Assembly: GCA_013330215.1 (NCBI GenBank)
Contig: DUIS01000025.1
Span: 1 to 14,244, forward strand
Source of the DNA: Microcaldota archaeon
GTDB lineage: Archaea; Micrarchaeota; Micrarchaeia; Micrarchaeales; Micrarchaeaceae
DNA length: 14,244 bases
Direction of reading: 5' to 3'
The notes beneath the pieces are model-generated. The model did no database searches. It was given only the letters and a program-made list of their open reading frames with translations, and had not been told where the DNA came from. Positions within the stretch are counted from its first letter, which is position 1, and each line of letters opens with the position of its first letter. Positions 7,344-12,290 of the stretch are shown here, piece after piece. Made by a program: the position numbers and the translations under genes.

Positions 7344-8546
7344 TTATCGCTTTTTATTATTTTTATTTGCAAAACGCATATGTAAGCTATATATATTGAT
7401 AAAACCCTCGAGCATGCTTGTATAATCAGCCGTATTATAACCAAGCCTATATATTGCAACGTCCTTGCTGTATAATGCATGCTTTGATTCTCTGCCAACT
7501 ACTGTAAGCTTCCCCTTATGCAATTTAAGCCGTATCTTTCCTGTCACATTTTTGTTATTTGCATCTATAAAAGAATTAAGTGAAGTTAACAAGGGATCGT
7601 ACCATAGCCCTGCATAGACTGCATAACTCCATTCATTATCTATTATTGGCTTAAGCTTATTCTGATGTATTGTGCTAACAAGCCTTTCAAGCTCCTTATG
7701 GGCCTCTATTATACAAAAAGCTGCAGGCCACTCGTATATTGCATGAGTTTTTAATCCAACTATCCCATCCTCAATTGTATCTGTGCTACCAACCCCATTT
7801 ATCGAAGCTATTTTGTTTAGTTTTATTATAATGTTCAATAATGGCATCGATTTACTATTGAGCGAAATAGGTATGCCGCTCTTAAAGCCCAAAGTGACAT
7901 ATGTTGGTTTATCTGGTGTGTCCCTGGCATCTTTAACATAAACAGGTAGGTGGTTAGTTGGTTCACGACTTATGTCTTCCAATTCTCCCTTTTCTATACT
8001 TCTCCCCCACAGATTTTCGCTTATTGAGAACATCTTATAATTTGAGCCGATTTTTATTTTGTTCGTATTGACATAGCTATCCAAATTCTCATCATTTATG
8101 TCCCACTTGCTTAAAATTGGTATCACTTTTATTCTATCAGTCAATGAAGATATGTAAGAATCCAGCCTTAATCTATCGTTCCCGCTATTTCCATGGGCTA
8201 TAGTAAAAATACTATTATTTAACGCTGCTTTTACTGCTTCTTTTGCAATTAATGGTCTTGCTAAGGCAGCTGTAAGTGGATATTTTTCCTCATAGATCCC
8301 ATTTGCCTTTATTGCTTTTGTTATATACCCTTCTACAAATTCATTCCGGGCATCTACTTGCAGAACCCTAGCTGCCCCGAGGGCCAAAAGTTCCCTTTTT
8401 TCTTGGGTTTTATCCTCTTTCTCACCAAGGTTTATCTTGAGGACCACTACTTCCTTATCATACACATTAGCAAGCCAGTGTAGTGCAACATTGCTATACT
8501 GGCTATCAGAATATATAAACAATACTTTTTTGTCTTTTTTCCTCAA
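7344..8546 (-). CDS. Argininosuccinate synthase-like protein with degenerate PP-loop
   Basis: A 400-residue protein aligning along its length with ArgG, which condenses citrulline and aspartate using ATP. Conserved parts: NEFVEGYI (68-75), YPLTAALARPLIA (89-101), AHGNSGNDRLRL (117-128), ENLWGRSIEKGELED (177-191), YEWPA (271-275) and a C-terminal VTGKIRLKLHKG strand. Important losses: the ATP-binding YSGGLDTS becomes YSDSQYSN (12-19); TGKGNDQ becomes SGNDR, two residues shorter and without its lysine; and GR.D.VENR.VGIKSR becomes GSTDTIEDGIVGLKTH. The ureido-binding Asn-Asp and following Arg (123, 124, 127) remain. It may therefore use another activated substrate, bind rather than ligate, or be a new ligase. 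First gene of the operon; the start is a TTG at 8546, since no ATG or GTG lies near the family N terminus. No argininosuccinate lyase is nearby. Confidence 0.82.
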   Translation of the reverse strand: MRKKDKKVLFIYSDSQYSNVALHWLANVYDKEVVVLKINLGEKEDKTQEKRELLALGAARVLQVDARNEFVEGYITKAIKANGIYEEKYPLTAALARPLIAKEAVKAALNNSIFTIAHGNSGNDRLRLDSYISSLTDRIKVIPILSKWDINDENLDSYVNTNKIKIGSNYKMFSISENLWGRSIEKGELEDISREPTNHLPVYVKDARDTPDKPTYVTLGFKSGIPISLNSKSMPLLNIIIKLNKIASINGVGSTDTIEDGIVGLKTHAIYEWPAAFCIIEAHKELERLVSTIHQNKLKPIIDNEWSYAVYAGLWYDPLLTSLNSFIDANNKNVTGKIRLKLHKGKLTVVGRESKHALYSKDVAIYRLGYNTADYTSMLEGFINIYSLHMRFANKNNKKR

Positions 8547-8859
8547 TAGATCACTAATCTATCTTTGTGTTTTAGCGTATTACTTCCACTCTTGTTGTAT
8601 ATCAAAGTTTATTTGGGTTTTTTACCCTAACTGAACTATTCTTTGGTAATATCTATAAGATTATCTGTTCACCAGGTCGACATTCGCTTTTCTAGGCATT
8701 TATCCCAGTATTTGGCATTAATTATTTAGTGATAAAAGTAATACATTAGGAGGCGGATAAAAATAAGCACTCACTCTCAGGCTACCTTTTTGGAACAATG
8801 GTTTCTAGCATATATACTCCTGTAATATCGAAGATAAAAGGAAACTCGTTGGGTCAATT
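8547..8859. other. AT-rich intergenic region upstream of the four-gene operon
   Basis: About 310 bases between the operon start and the HAD gene's stop hold no convincing gene. On the minus strand there are TATA-like stretches, including GCTAAAAC near 8572 (about 26 bases before the TTG start) and TTGATATAC near 8600. Either could drive the operon. A plus-strand AGGAGG at about 8749-8754 is followed by no start codon within normal spacing. No repeat or hairpin stood out. Confidence 0.4.
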
Positions 8860-9501
8860 TTATTTTCTGTCAGAGTTCAATCTTGCTATTAATCTAGGTA
8901 ATTCAACAAATTTTGTTGTCTTTTCATCTACCCCATTTATTATCTTTCTTGAAAATAGAATTATCTTCATTCCAGCTGCCTTTGCCGCTTGTATATCTGT
9001 TAATGAATCACCGATGTAGACTATTTCAGATGGTTTGATTTTCAATCGTTTTGCTGCAAGCCATAAAGGTTCAGGATGAGGTTTTGGATTCTTGTACTGC
9101 CCATAATGGACTACAATAGGGAAGTACTTACCTGTTTCTGAATAACGAAGAACTTCTTCCGTTCCTATTTTGCTCCTGCTTGTTACGACAGCAAGTTTGT
9201 AAGATCTTGAAATAATCTTTATAGTATCTTGCAAATGTGGGGGGAATTTGTACAAATCTTTAGGATATTTAACTTTACGGGTCAATAGAAATATGTCTTC
9301 GACATCTTTTTCATTTTTGCACTGGCCAAATATCCTTATTACATCTTTAAGCGGCCTATGGAACCCATCTTTCTTGTATTGGGTTTTTGTTATTGGTTTA
9401 CGGCCAGCTTTCTTAAAAATATTTTGAATAAATTTCAAGTTTGCATCGAATGAATCTACCAATACCCCATCAATGTCAAAAATGACTGCTTTAATTACCA
9501 T
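8860..9501 (-). CDS. HAD-superfamily hydrolase, phosphoglycolate phosphatase-like
   Basis: A 213-residue HAD phosphatase with all four motifs. Motif I is FDIDGVLVDS (8-17, nucleophile Asp9 and acid Asp11), motif II VVTSRS (105-110), motif III the lysine in NPKPHPEP (138-145), and motif IV YIGDSLTD (162-169). A helical cap domain of C1 type lies between motifs I and II (about 18-95). The family hydrolyses small phosphate esters such as phosphoglycolate, sugar phosphates or nucleotides; the substrate cannot be assigned. It lies upstream of the four-gene operon on the same strand, but a gap of over 300 bases makes co-transcription uncertain. If O-phosphoserine or another phosphorylated intermediate is used by the operon, a phosphatase could be relevant, but that is speculative. 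The ATG at 9501 sits about 25 bases after a TATA-like element, so a leaderless mRNA is likely. Confidence 0.85.
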   Translation of the reverse strand: MVIKAVIFDIDGVLVDSFDANLKFIQNIFKKAGRKPITKTQYKKDGFHRPLKDVIRIFGQCKNEKDVEDIFLLTRKVKYPKDLYKFPPHLQDTIKIISRSYKLAVVTSRSKIGTEEVLRYSETGKYFPIVVHYGQYKNPKPHPEPLWLAAKRLKIKPSEIVYIGDSLTDIQAAKAAGMKIILFSRKIINGVDEKTTKFVELPRLIARLNSDRK

Positions 9502-9518
9502 ACATTCACTTACTAGTT

Positions 9519-9531
9519 GTTTTAAGATATC
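9519..9531 (-). promoter_or_regulatory. TATA box of the HAD gene (leaderless promoter)
   Basis: The minus strand reads ATATCTTAAAAC at about 9519-9530, centred near 25 bases before the ATG at 9501. There is no good Shine-Dalgarno site. This is the pattern expected of an archaeal leaderless transcript. Confidence 0.4.
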
Positions 9532-9541
9532 GTTACCAGTC

Positions 9542-9643
9542 TTACTCTAGCGATTTTACAAACCATCCCTTGTGCATGGGTGTGAATCCTACCTTCTCGT
9601 AAAACCTATGTGCACCGGTCATGGATTTGAAGTCCAAGCCTAT
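9542..9643 (-). pseudogene. C-terminal remnant of a GNAT acetyltransferase
   Basis: The last 31 codons before the TAA at 9542-9544 encode a recognisable GNAT ending: LDFKSMTGAHRFYEKVGF followed by about 13 residues to the stop. The GAxxFYEKxGF segment is the acetyl-CoA-side motif near the C terminus of the family. Upstream, the frame runs straight into the 3' end of a tRNA gene instead of the rest of the acetyltransferase, so at least 100 residues are missing. A frame can be read through the tRNA (from about 9724), but that part is simply tRNA sequence. The remnant suggests a recombination or excision event with one endpoint at the tRNA 3' end. Confidence 0.7.
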
Positions 9644-9644
9644 G

Positions 9645-9761
9645 TGACTGGGGCGAGATTTGAACTCGCGATCTCCGGATTTCTCTTCATAGCTAAAAAG
9701 CTCATCACTCATAGTGCTATGCACATGAGTCCGGCGCTCTACCAGGCTGAGCTACCCCGCC
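9645..9761 (-). tRNA. tRNA-Met (CAT, elongator-like) with 43-base intron; abnormal acceptor stem
   Basis: The minus strand folds as a tRNA: acceptor 5' strand GGCGGGG (9761-9755), D-arm TAGCTCAGCCTGGTAGAGC, anticodon stem CCGGA/TCCGG, anticodon CAT at 9727-9725, T-arm GCGAG-TTCAAAT-CTCGC, and a discriminator A at 9645. A 43-base intron (9681-9723) lies between positions 37 and 38, the usual archaeal site. The anticodon stem lacks the three G-C pairs of initiators, so elongator Met is preferred, with Ile2 (modified CAT) as alternative. The acceptor 3' strand is CCCAGTC, not the CCCCGCC expected, giving a G-A mismatch at pair 4-69 and a G-U at 2-71. No CCA is encoded. The 3' end abuts a GNAT remnant, so the terminal bases may have been replaced by recombination. 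Confidence 0.85.
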
Positions 9762-9790
9762 TCATCTTCATTTAGGTATTGCTCGAATCA

Positions 9791-9802
9791 GGAATTTATA
9801 TT
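9791..9802 (-). promoter_or_regulatory. TATA box upstream of the tRNA-Met-like gene
   Basis: The minus strand carries ATATAAATTCC with the TATAAATT core at 9800-9793, about 35 bases before the tRNA 5' end at 9761. This fits an archaeal tRNA promoter with a short 5' leader. It lies just past the stop codon of the small zinc-ribbon gene. Confidence 0.4.
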
Positions 9803-9809
9803 GGTATGC

Positions 9810-9962
9810 CTACCTTGTCTTTAGCTCGAGTATCCTGTCATCCCCGAAGGGGTGCAGGCCGCTCACTGCATTGCATTCCTTGCAGTGCTTGCATCCCTGT
9901 CCGACAACGAATTCCCCGTATTCGGTTACCATGCATCCGCATTTCAACATAATGTCGCTCAT
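9810..9962 (-). CDS. Small cysteine-rich (zinc-ribbon-like) protein, 50 residues
   Basis: An ATG at 9962 opens a 50-codon frame ending in TAG at 9810-9812. The product begins MSDIMLKCGCMV and has CxC (Cys8, Cys10) followed by CKHCKEC (Cys24, Cys27, Cys30). This spacing could bind one zinc as a small ribbon. The C-terminal part is polar and ends ELKTR. The base composition and codon choice match the GC-rich core genes rather than the AT-rich operon, which supports it as a real host gene. It diverges from the Nudix gene, with 65 bases between the two starts. No family name can be given. Function unknown; a nucleic-acid- or protein-binding role is only a guess from the cysteines. Confidence 0.6.
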   Translation of the reverse strand: MSDIMLKCGCMVTEYGEFVVGQGCKHCKECNAVSGLHPFGDDRILELKTR

Positions 9963-9995
9963 ATAGGCACCATTCCGGATTATAGATGAAGTAAA

Positions 9996-10008
9996 AGATA
10001 TTTAAAGC
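9996..10008 (+). promoter_or_regulatory. TATA box of the Nudix gene (leaderless promoter)
   Basis: GATATTTAAAGCC at about 9998-10009 is centred 25-26 bases before the Nudix ATG at 10028. The six bases before the ATG show no ribosome site. Leaderless transcription is likely. The six bases just before the start codon are also conserved in the truncated copy at position 1. Confidence 0.5.
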
Positions 10009-10021
10009 CAGATTCCCAAAT

Positions 10022-10138
10022 GGATTCATGGCAATCAAGACCCCGAAAAGCGCGAGGCTGGTGTTCAGGGGCAAGATATTCGATGTCTACCAGTGGAGGC
10101 AGCGGATGTTCGACGGGTCCTACCAGACGTTCGAGAGG
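10022..10138 (+). repeat. Direct repeat, right copy (Nudix gene 5' end)
   Basis: This is the partner of 1-117, about 89% identical over 117 bases with a 35-base perfect block at its right end (10104-10138). Here the repeat continues into an intact Nudix gene, whereas the left copy breaks off. The two copies bracket about 9.9 kb of accessory sequence. Confidence 0.9.
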
Positions 10139-10582
10139 CTGAAGAGGCCCTACACTGTCTCGATAATAGCCACATTCAAGAACAAGGTCCTGATAGCGCA
10201 CGAGGAGCAGCCCCTCGCCAAAAGGGAGCTCGGGTTGTTTGCTGGCAGGATGGAAAAGGGCGAAAGCCCCATAAAGGCGGCAAAGAGGGAGCTGCTCGAG
10301 GAATCCGGCATGGTCTCGAACAACTGGCATCTCATTAAGGTATCTGATCCTGTCTCAAAGATAGACTGGAAAGTATACCTCTTCAGTGCTGCAAACTGCA
10401 GAAAGGTAGCCGATCAGCAATTGGACAGCGGCGAAAGAATAAAAATAAGCAGCGTGAGTTTCGAAAAATTCATGTCGCTCTCTCATAGGTTTGATGGCAA
10501 TCTCGGCAATTATCTCTCCGAAATAAGCGAATCAAAAAAAGCAAGAGAGAAATTCAGAAAACTACTTTTCAGCCTTGTTTAA
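10028..10582 (+). CDS. Nudix hydrolase, ADP-ribose pyrophosphatase-like
   Basis: A 184-residue protein. The Nudix box is complete at 73-94, with Gly73, Glu79 and RELLEESG (87-94) giving the G-x5-E-x7-REUxEExGU pattern that binds the catalytic divalent metal. The N-terminal strand pairs (residues 1-40) and the preceding AHEEQPLAKRELGLFAGRME segment resemble ADP-ribose pyrophosphatase-type Nudix enzymes, which cleave nucleoside diphosphate derivatives; the exact substrate is not readable. The ATG at 10028 is supported by the TATA box 25 bases upstream and by conservation of the same start in the truncated copy at 7. The first half of the gene is GC-rich like gatE and the second half noticeably AT-richer, which may reflect a mosaic history. 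The divergent neighbour is the small cysteine-rich gene. Confidence 0.9.
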   Translation: MAIKTPKSARLVFRGKIFDVYQWRQRMFDGSYQTFERLKRPYTVSIIATFKNKVLIAHEEQPLAKRELGLFAGRMEKGESPIKAAKRELLEESGMVSNNWHLIKVSDPVSKIDWKVYLFSAANCRKVADQQLDSGERIKISSVSFEKFMSLSHRFDGNLGNYLSEISESKKAREKFRKLLFSLV

Positions 10583-10682
10583 ATACTCCTGAAATTATTA
10601 CAAATATACAAATATATCGTTTTTTTAACAAATGTAATACGATACGACAAGTTTGCATATTTTATTTGCAGGGCAAGAATAC

Positions 10683-10700
10683 CACGACTTTTAAGTCGTG
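10683..10700 (+). repeat. Left-end hairpin of the IS200-type element
   Basis: An inverted repeat with a stem of 7-8 base pairs (CACGACT/AGTCGTG) and a loop of 2-4 bases. It is preceded by ATAC, as is the right hairpin (GATACCACGAC versus AATACCACGAC), so the two ends share more than the stem. Confidence 0.7.
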
Positions 10701-10762
10701 AATGAATTGCACGCTGCGTTGCGACATAAATTATCTATTCCTTTCTATCGAATTCTTCCCAA

Positions 10763-10780
10763 TGGCGGCGTTAGCCGCCA
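10763..10780 (+). repeat. Internal hairpin between the IS left end and tnpA
   Basis: TGGCGGC-GTTA-GCCGCCA forms a perfect 7-bp GC-rich stem with a 4-base loop in an otherwise AT-rich leader, about 80 bases before the tnpA ATG. In the IS200 family, leader hairpins can limit transposase translation, so a regulatory role is possible. No direct evidence here. Confidence 0.5.
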
Positions 10781-10858
10781 GAGGCAAGAGTCCATGGATA
10801 GTGTAAACACTGCAAAGAATATAAACCCTACTGGTGTCACCAGTACAACTTTCAGCAT

Positions 10859-11236
10859 ATGATTTTCGTAACAAAATACAGATACAAAATGTTCAGGAAA
10901 TCTAAAACAATAGACGCAATTCGCAAGGCACTTTATGACGTCGCAGAAAGATACAAAATGACAATAAAGGAACTTTCATTTGGTGATGATTATTCACACG
11001 TGCATCTTGAAGTCAGTGTACCTAACACAATGTCAATTTCGTATGCAGTGCAATTGTTGAAGGGTTATTCATCGTATGTTGTATTCAGAGAAGTGCCTCG
11101 ACATCGATTACGATATCCACAAGGGCACTTTTGGACTGCCGGGTACGGTAACGGGAGTGTTGGCCCAAGAGATGAGAAAACACTACAGAATTACATCAGA
11201 AAACAAGATATATCTGTTCAGGCAACACTTACATAA
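10859..11236 (+). CDS. tnpA: IS200/IS605-family Y1 transposase TnpA
   Basis: A 125-residue HUH-type (REP) single-strand transposase. The HUH pair is His47-Val-His49 in YSHVHLEV, and the nucleophile is Tyr112 in LQNYIRKQ. Other family segments are IFVTKYRYKMF (2-12), LLKGYSSYVVF (67-77) and HFWTAGYGNGSVG (90-102). It cuts and rejoins the hairpin-marked ends through a phosphotyrosine link. The ATG at 10859 starts just after the usual family residues YH. In-frame codons upstream (from 10802, reading CKHCKEYKPYWC...NFQH) have no ATG, GTG or TTG before a stop at 10799. The N terminus may therefore be slightly shortened or may start on an unusual codon. The stop TAA is followed within 7 bases by the right-end hairpin. 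The catalytic residues are present, so activity is possible. Confidence 0.85.
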   Translation: MIFVTKYRYKMFRKSKTIDAIRKALYDVAERYKMTIKELSFGDDYSHVHLEVSVPNTMSISYAVQLLKGYSSYVVFREVPRHRLRYPQGHFWTAGYGNGSVGPRDEKTLQNYIRKQDISVQATLT

Positions 11237-11242
11237 ATGATA

Positions 11243-11262
11243 CCACGACCTTTAGGTCGTGG
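11243..11262 (+). repeat. Right-end hairpin of the IS200-type element
   Basis: A perfect 8-bp stem (CCACGACC/GGTCGTGG) with loop TTTA. It differs from the left-end hairpin by a compensated change in the stem (CC/GG for TT/AA), so the base pairing is kept. Confidence 0.75.
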
Positions 11263-11266
11263 AGAA

Positions 11267-11626
11267 GGTCATGGTTTTGGTTTAGGAGGTAATTTTGAAG
11301 GTCAAGTAAATTTCTTGAACCATCTCTACAACCTAACAGCCCACAATGGACAGATAATTGCCTCTAGCATTGATGCACTCAAAACAGACAACCCTACACA
11401 TATGGCCTACCAAGATTTCAACAAAAGTAAAAACAAAGATCATGGAGATGTAACTCAAGTGACTTTGAGACTGGAGCATGACGGAGAGTCAGGGGGATGG
11501 TATGATTTGCTTTTTGTAAATCCAGAGGGACTACGCAAACTGGTCAAGCAAACAGCCTGGAAGATTGATACCATTCTTCCAGAAAAGGAAGGTGGAAGGG
11601 CTTGGTATTATATACTTATCAAATGA
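11267..11626 (+). pseudogene. 5'-truncated class I SAM methyltransferase (C-terminal half)
   Basis: An open frame runs from an ATG at 11237 to TGA at 11624-11626 (129 codons), but its first ten or so codons are the IS right-end hairpin (reading IPRPLGRG). From about 11267 the product resembles the C-terminal half of a methyltransferase: LGGNFEGQVNFLNHLY, then IIASSIDALKTDNPTHMAY, then GGWYDLLFVNPEGLRKLV and TAWKIDTI, ending YYILIK. This is the substrate-binding and terminal strand region. The SAM-binding motif I half is missing, and I do not find it on the left side of the insertion sequence, so the N-terminal half seems deleted rather than displaced. The remnant might still be translated as a short chimeric protein. 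The next gene follows 12 bases later, suggesting an old operon. Confidence 0.7.
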
Positions 11627-11638
11627 TTGAATAAGAAT

Positions 11639-12046
11639 ATGAGAAATAAATTTATTTTGTTTATCTGCAAGGGGAATTCAGGTCGGTCCCAGATGGCTGA
11701 GGCTTTTTTTAATCATCTCTCTAAAAAGGAAAAAGCCATAAGCGCAGGAACCGCACCAGATAAAAAGATACATCCACAAACAACACAGATTATGAGTGAA
11801 GTTGGAATAGATGTGTCTCAACAAAAACCTAAATTACTTACCGAGAGTATGATGAAAAAGGCATACAAAATTATTGTGATGGATTCTGATATATTAAAAG
11901 ATATACCGCCAAAATACTTACAAAAAACAGAAAGTTGGAGAATAGGAAAGCTTCTAGGAAAACCTATAGAACATGCAAGAAAAATCAGAAACAGTATCAA
12001 AAGAAAGGTTTACCGAATAGTTAATGCGCCTCATTTACAATTTTGA
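11639..12046 (+). CDS. Low-molecular-weight phosphatase / arsenate reductase-like protein
   Basis: A 135-residue protein with the LMW-PTP/ArsC P-loop CKGNSGRS (10-17, Cx4-5RS type: nucleophile Cys10, Arg16, Ser17) right after the first strand. It ends with the usual helix GKPIEHARKIRNSIKRKV (107-124). Family members hydrolyse phosphotyrosine or reduce arsenate. The loop before the last helix normally has W..xDPxGxP with the general acid aspartate; here it reads WRIGKLLGKP (100-109), so the Asp-Pro is missing and activity may be changed or lost. The ATG at 11639 is preferred over a TTG at 11627, because the protein then begins three residues before the first strand. It follows the truncated methyltransferase by 12 bases and may have lost its original promoter when the insertion sequence arrived. 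Confidence 0.75.
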   Translation: MRNKFILFICKGNSGRSQMAEAFFNHLSKKEKAISAGTAPDKKIHPQTTQIMSEVGIDVSQQKPKLLTESMMKKAYKIIVMDSDILKDIPPKYLQKTESWRIGKLLGKPIEHARKIRNSIKRKVYRIVNAPHLQF

Positions 12047-12131
12047 GATTGTGGCGAGAAATAACCTGGGTACTATCAAAGGTTGCTATTTTCGCAAAAT
12101 ATATAAGTTCCTCGAGGTTACGCTGTCAATG

Positions 12132-12235
12132 TGCGACCGCCGGGATTTGAACCCGGGTTTTTGCCTTTCGTTAACCTTTGAATGCTTCCAAAAGTCTTGG
12201 AGGGGCAAAGTCCTACCAGGCTAGACTACGATCGC
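12132..12235 (-). tRNA. tRNA-Gly (TCC) with 31-base intron
   Basis: The minus strand folds with a full acceptor stem GCGATCG/CGGTCGC (one G-U), D-arm GTCT/GGAC, T-arm CCGGG-TTCAAAT-CCCGG and discriminator A. With the anticodon stem TTGCC/GGCAA the loop reads CCTCCAA, giving anticodon TCC (Gly) and C instead of the near-universal T at position 33. The intron would be 12167-12197, between 37 and 38. The GCG...CGC-A acceptor also fits archaeal glycine tRNAs. The alternative is a one-base shift giving T33 and CCA (Trp), but this needs an extra base before the stem and leaves a C-A mismatch. The variable loop is 4 bases in the Gly reading. No CCA is encoded. Confidence 0.8.
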
Positions 12236-12255
12236 ATCGTTATAGAATTACAGGT

Positions 12256-12268
12256 AAATAATATATTA
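12256..12268 (-). promoter_or_regulatory. TATA-like box upstream of tRNA-Gly
   Basis: The minus strand reads AATATATTATTT at about 12267-12256, some 25-30 bases before the tRNA 5' end at 12235. The 55-base gap between gatE and this tRNA is otherwise featureless. Confidence 0.4.
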
Positions 12269-12290
12269 GTCTAATGGTTGGCCGAACTTA

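Larger units (their letters stand above)
10681..11266 (+). mobile_element. IS200-type insertion sequence (tnpA only)
   Basis: A Y1 transposase gene is bracketed by two closely related hairpins: CACGACTTTTAAGTCGTG at 10683-10700 on the left and a 20-base CCACGACC-TTTA-GGTCGTGG hairpin at 11243-11262 on the right. Subterminal hairpins of this kind are the substrates of IS200/IS605 TnpA. No tnpB is present, as in IS200 proper. The exact ends are not certain: the element moves as single strands and makes no target duplication, and I cannot see an empty site. The right end runs directly into a truncated methyltransferase gene. Confidence 0.75.

Noticed and set aside
7343..7498. 52-codon N-terminal extension of the ArgZ-like gene
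   Set aside because: It lies wholly inside the argininosuccinate-synthase-like coding sequence, and the family N terminus (RYLMCEP) begins right after the ATG at 7342.
3771..8546. Ordinary arginine biosynthesis or deiminase pathway
   Set aside because: No ornithine carbamoyltransferase, argininosuccinate lyase or carbamate kinase is present, the carbamoyltransferase is of the unrelated NodU/CmcH type, and the ArgG-like and ArgZ-like proteins have altered active-site motifs.
8669..8722. Minus-strand peptide reading NAKYWDKCLEKRMSTW before a stop
   Set aside because: It looks like a protein tail, but only 18 codons are open and no homologous family comes to mind; not enough to call a remnant.
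8747..8800. Perfect plus-strand AGGAGG sequence followed by an ATG at 8798
   Set aside because: The ATG is over 40 bases away, and the frame it opens is antisense to the HAD gene.
9572..9775. 67-codon plus-strand frame
   Set aside because: It is antisense to the GNAT remnant and to the tRNA-Met-like gene; no protein family resemblance.
10741..10858. Possible tnpB or zinc-ribbon remnant upstream of tnpA (CKHCKEYKPYWC reading)
   Set aside because: Too short and without a start codon; it could equally be untranslated leader of the IS element.
12024..12224. 66-codon plus-strand frame containing CDRRDLNPGF
   Set aside because: That residue string is the usual antisense translation of a tRNA T-arm; the frame crosses the tRNA-Gly gene.
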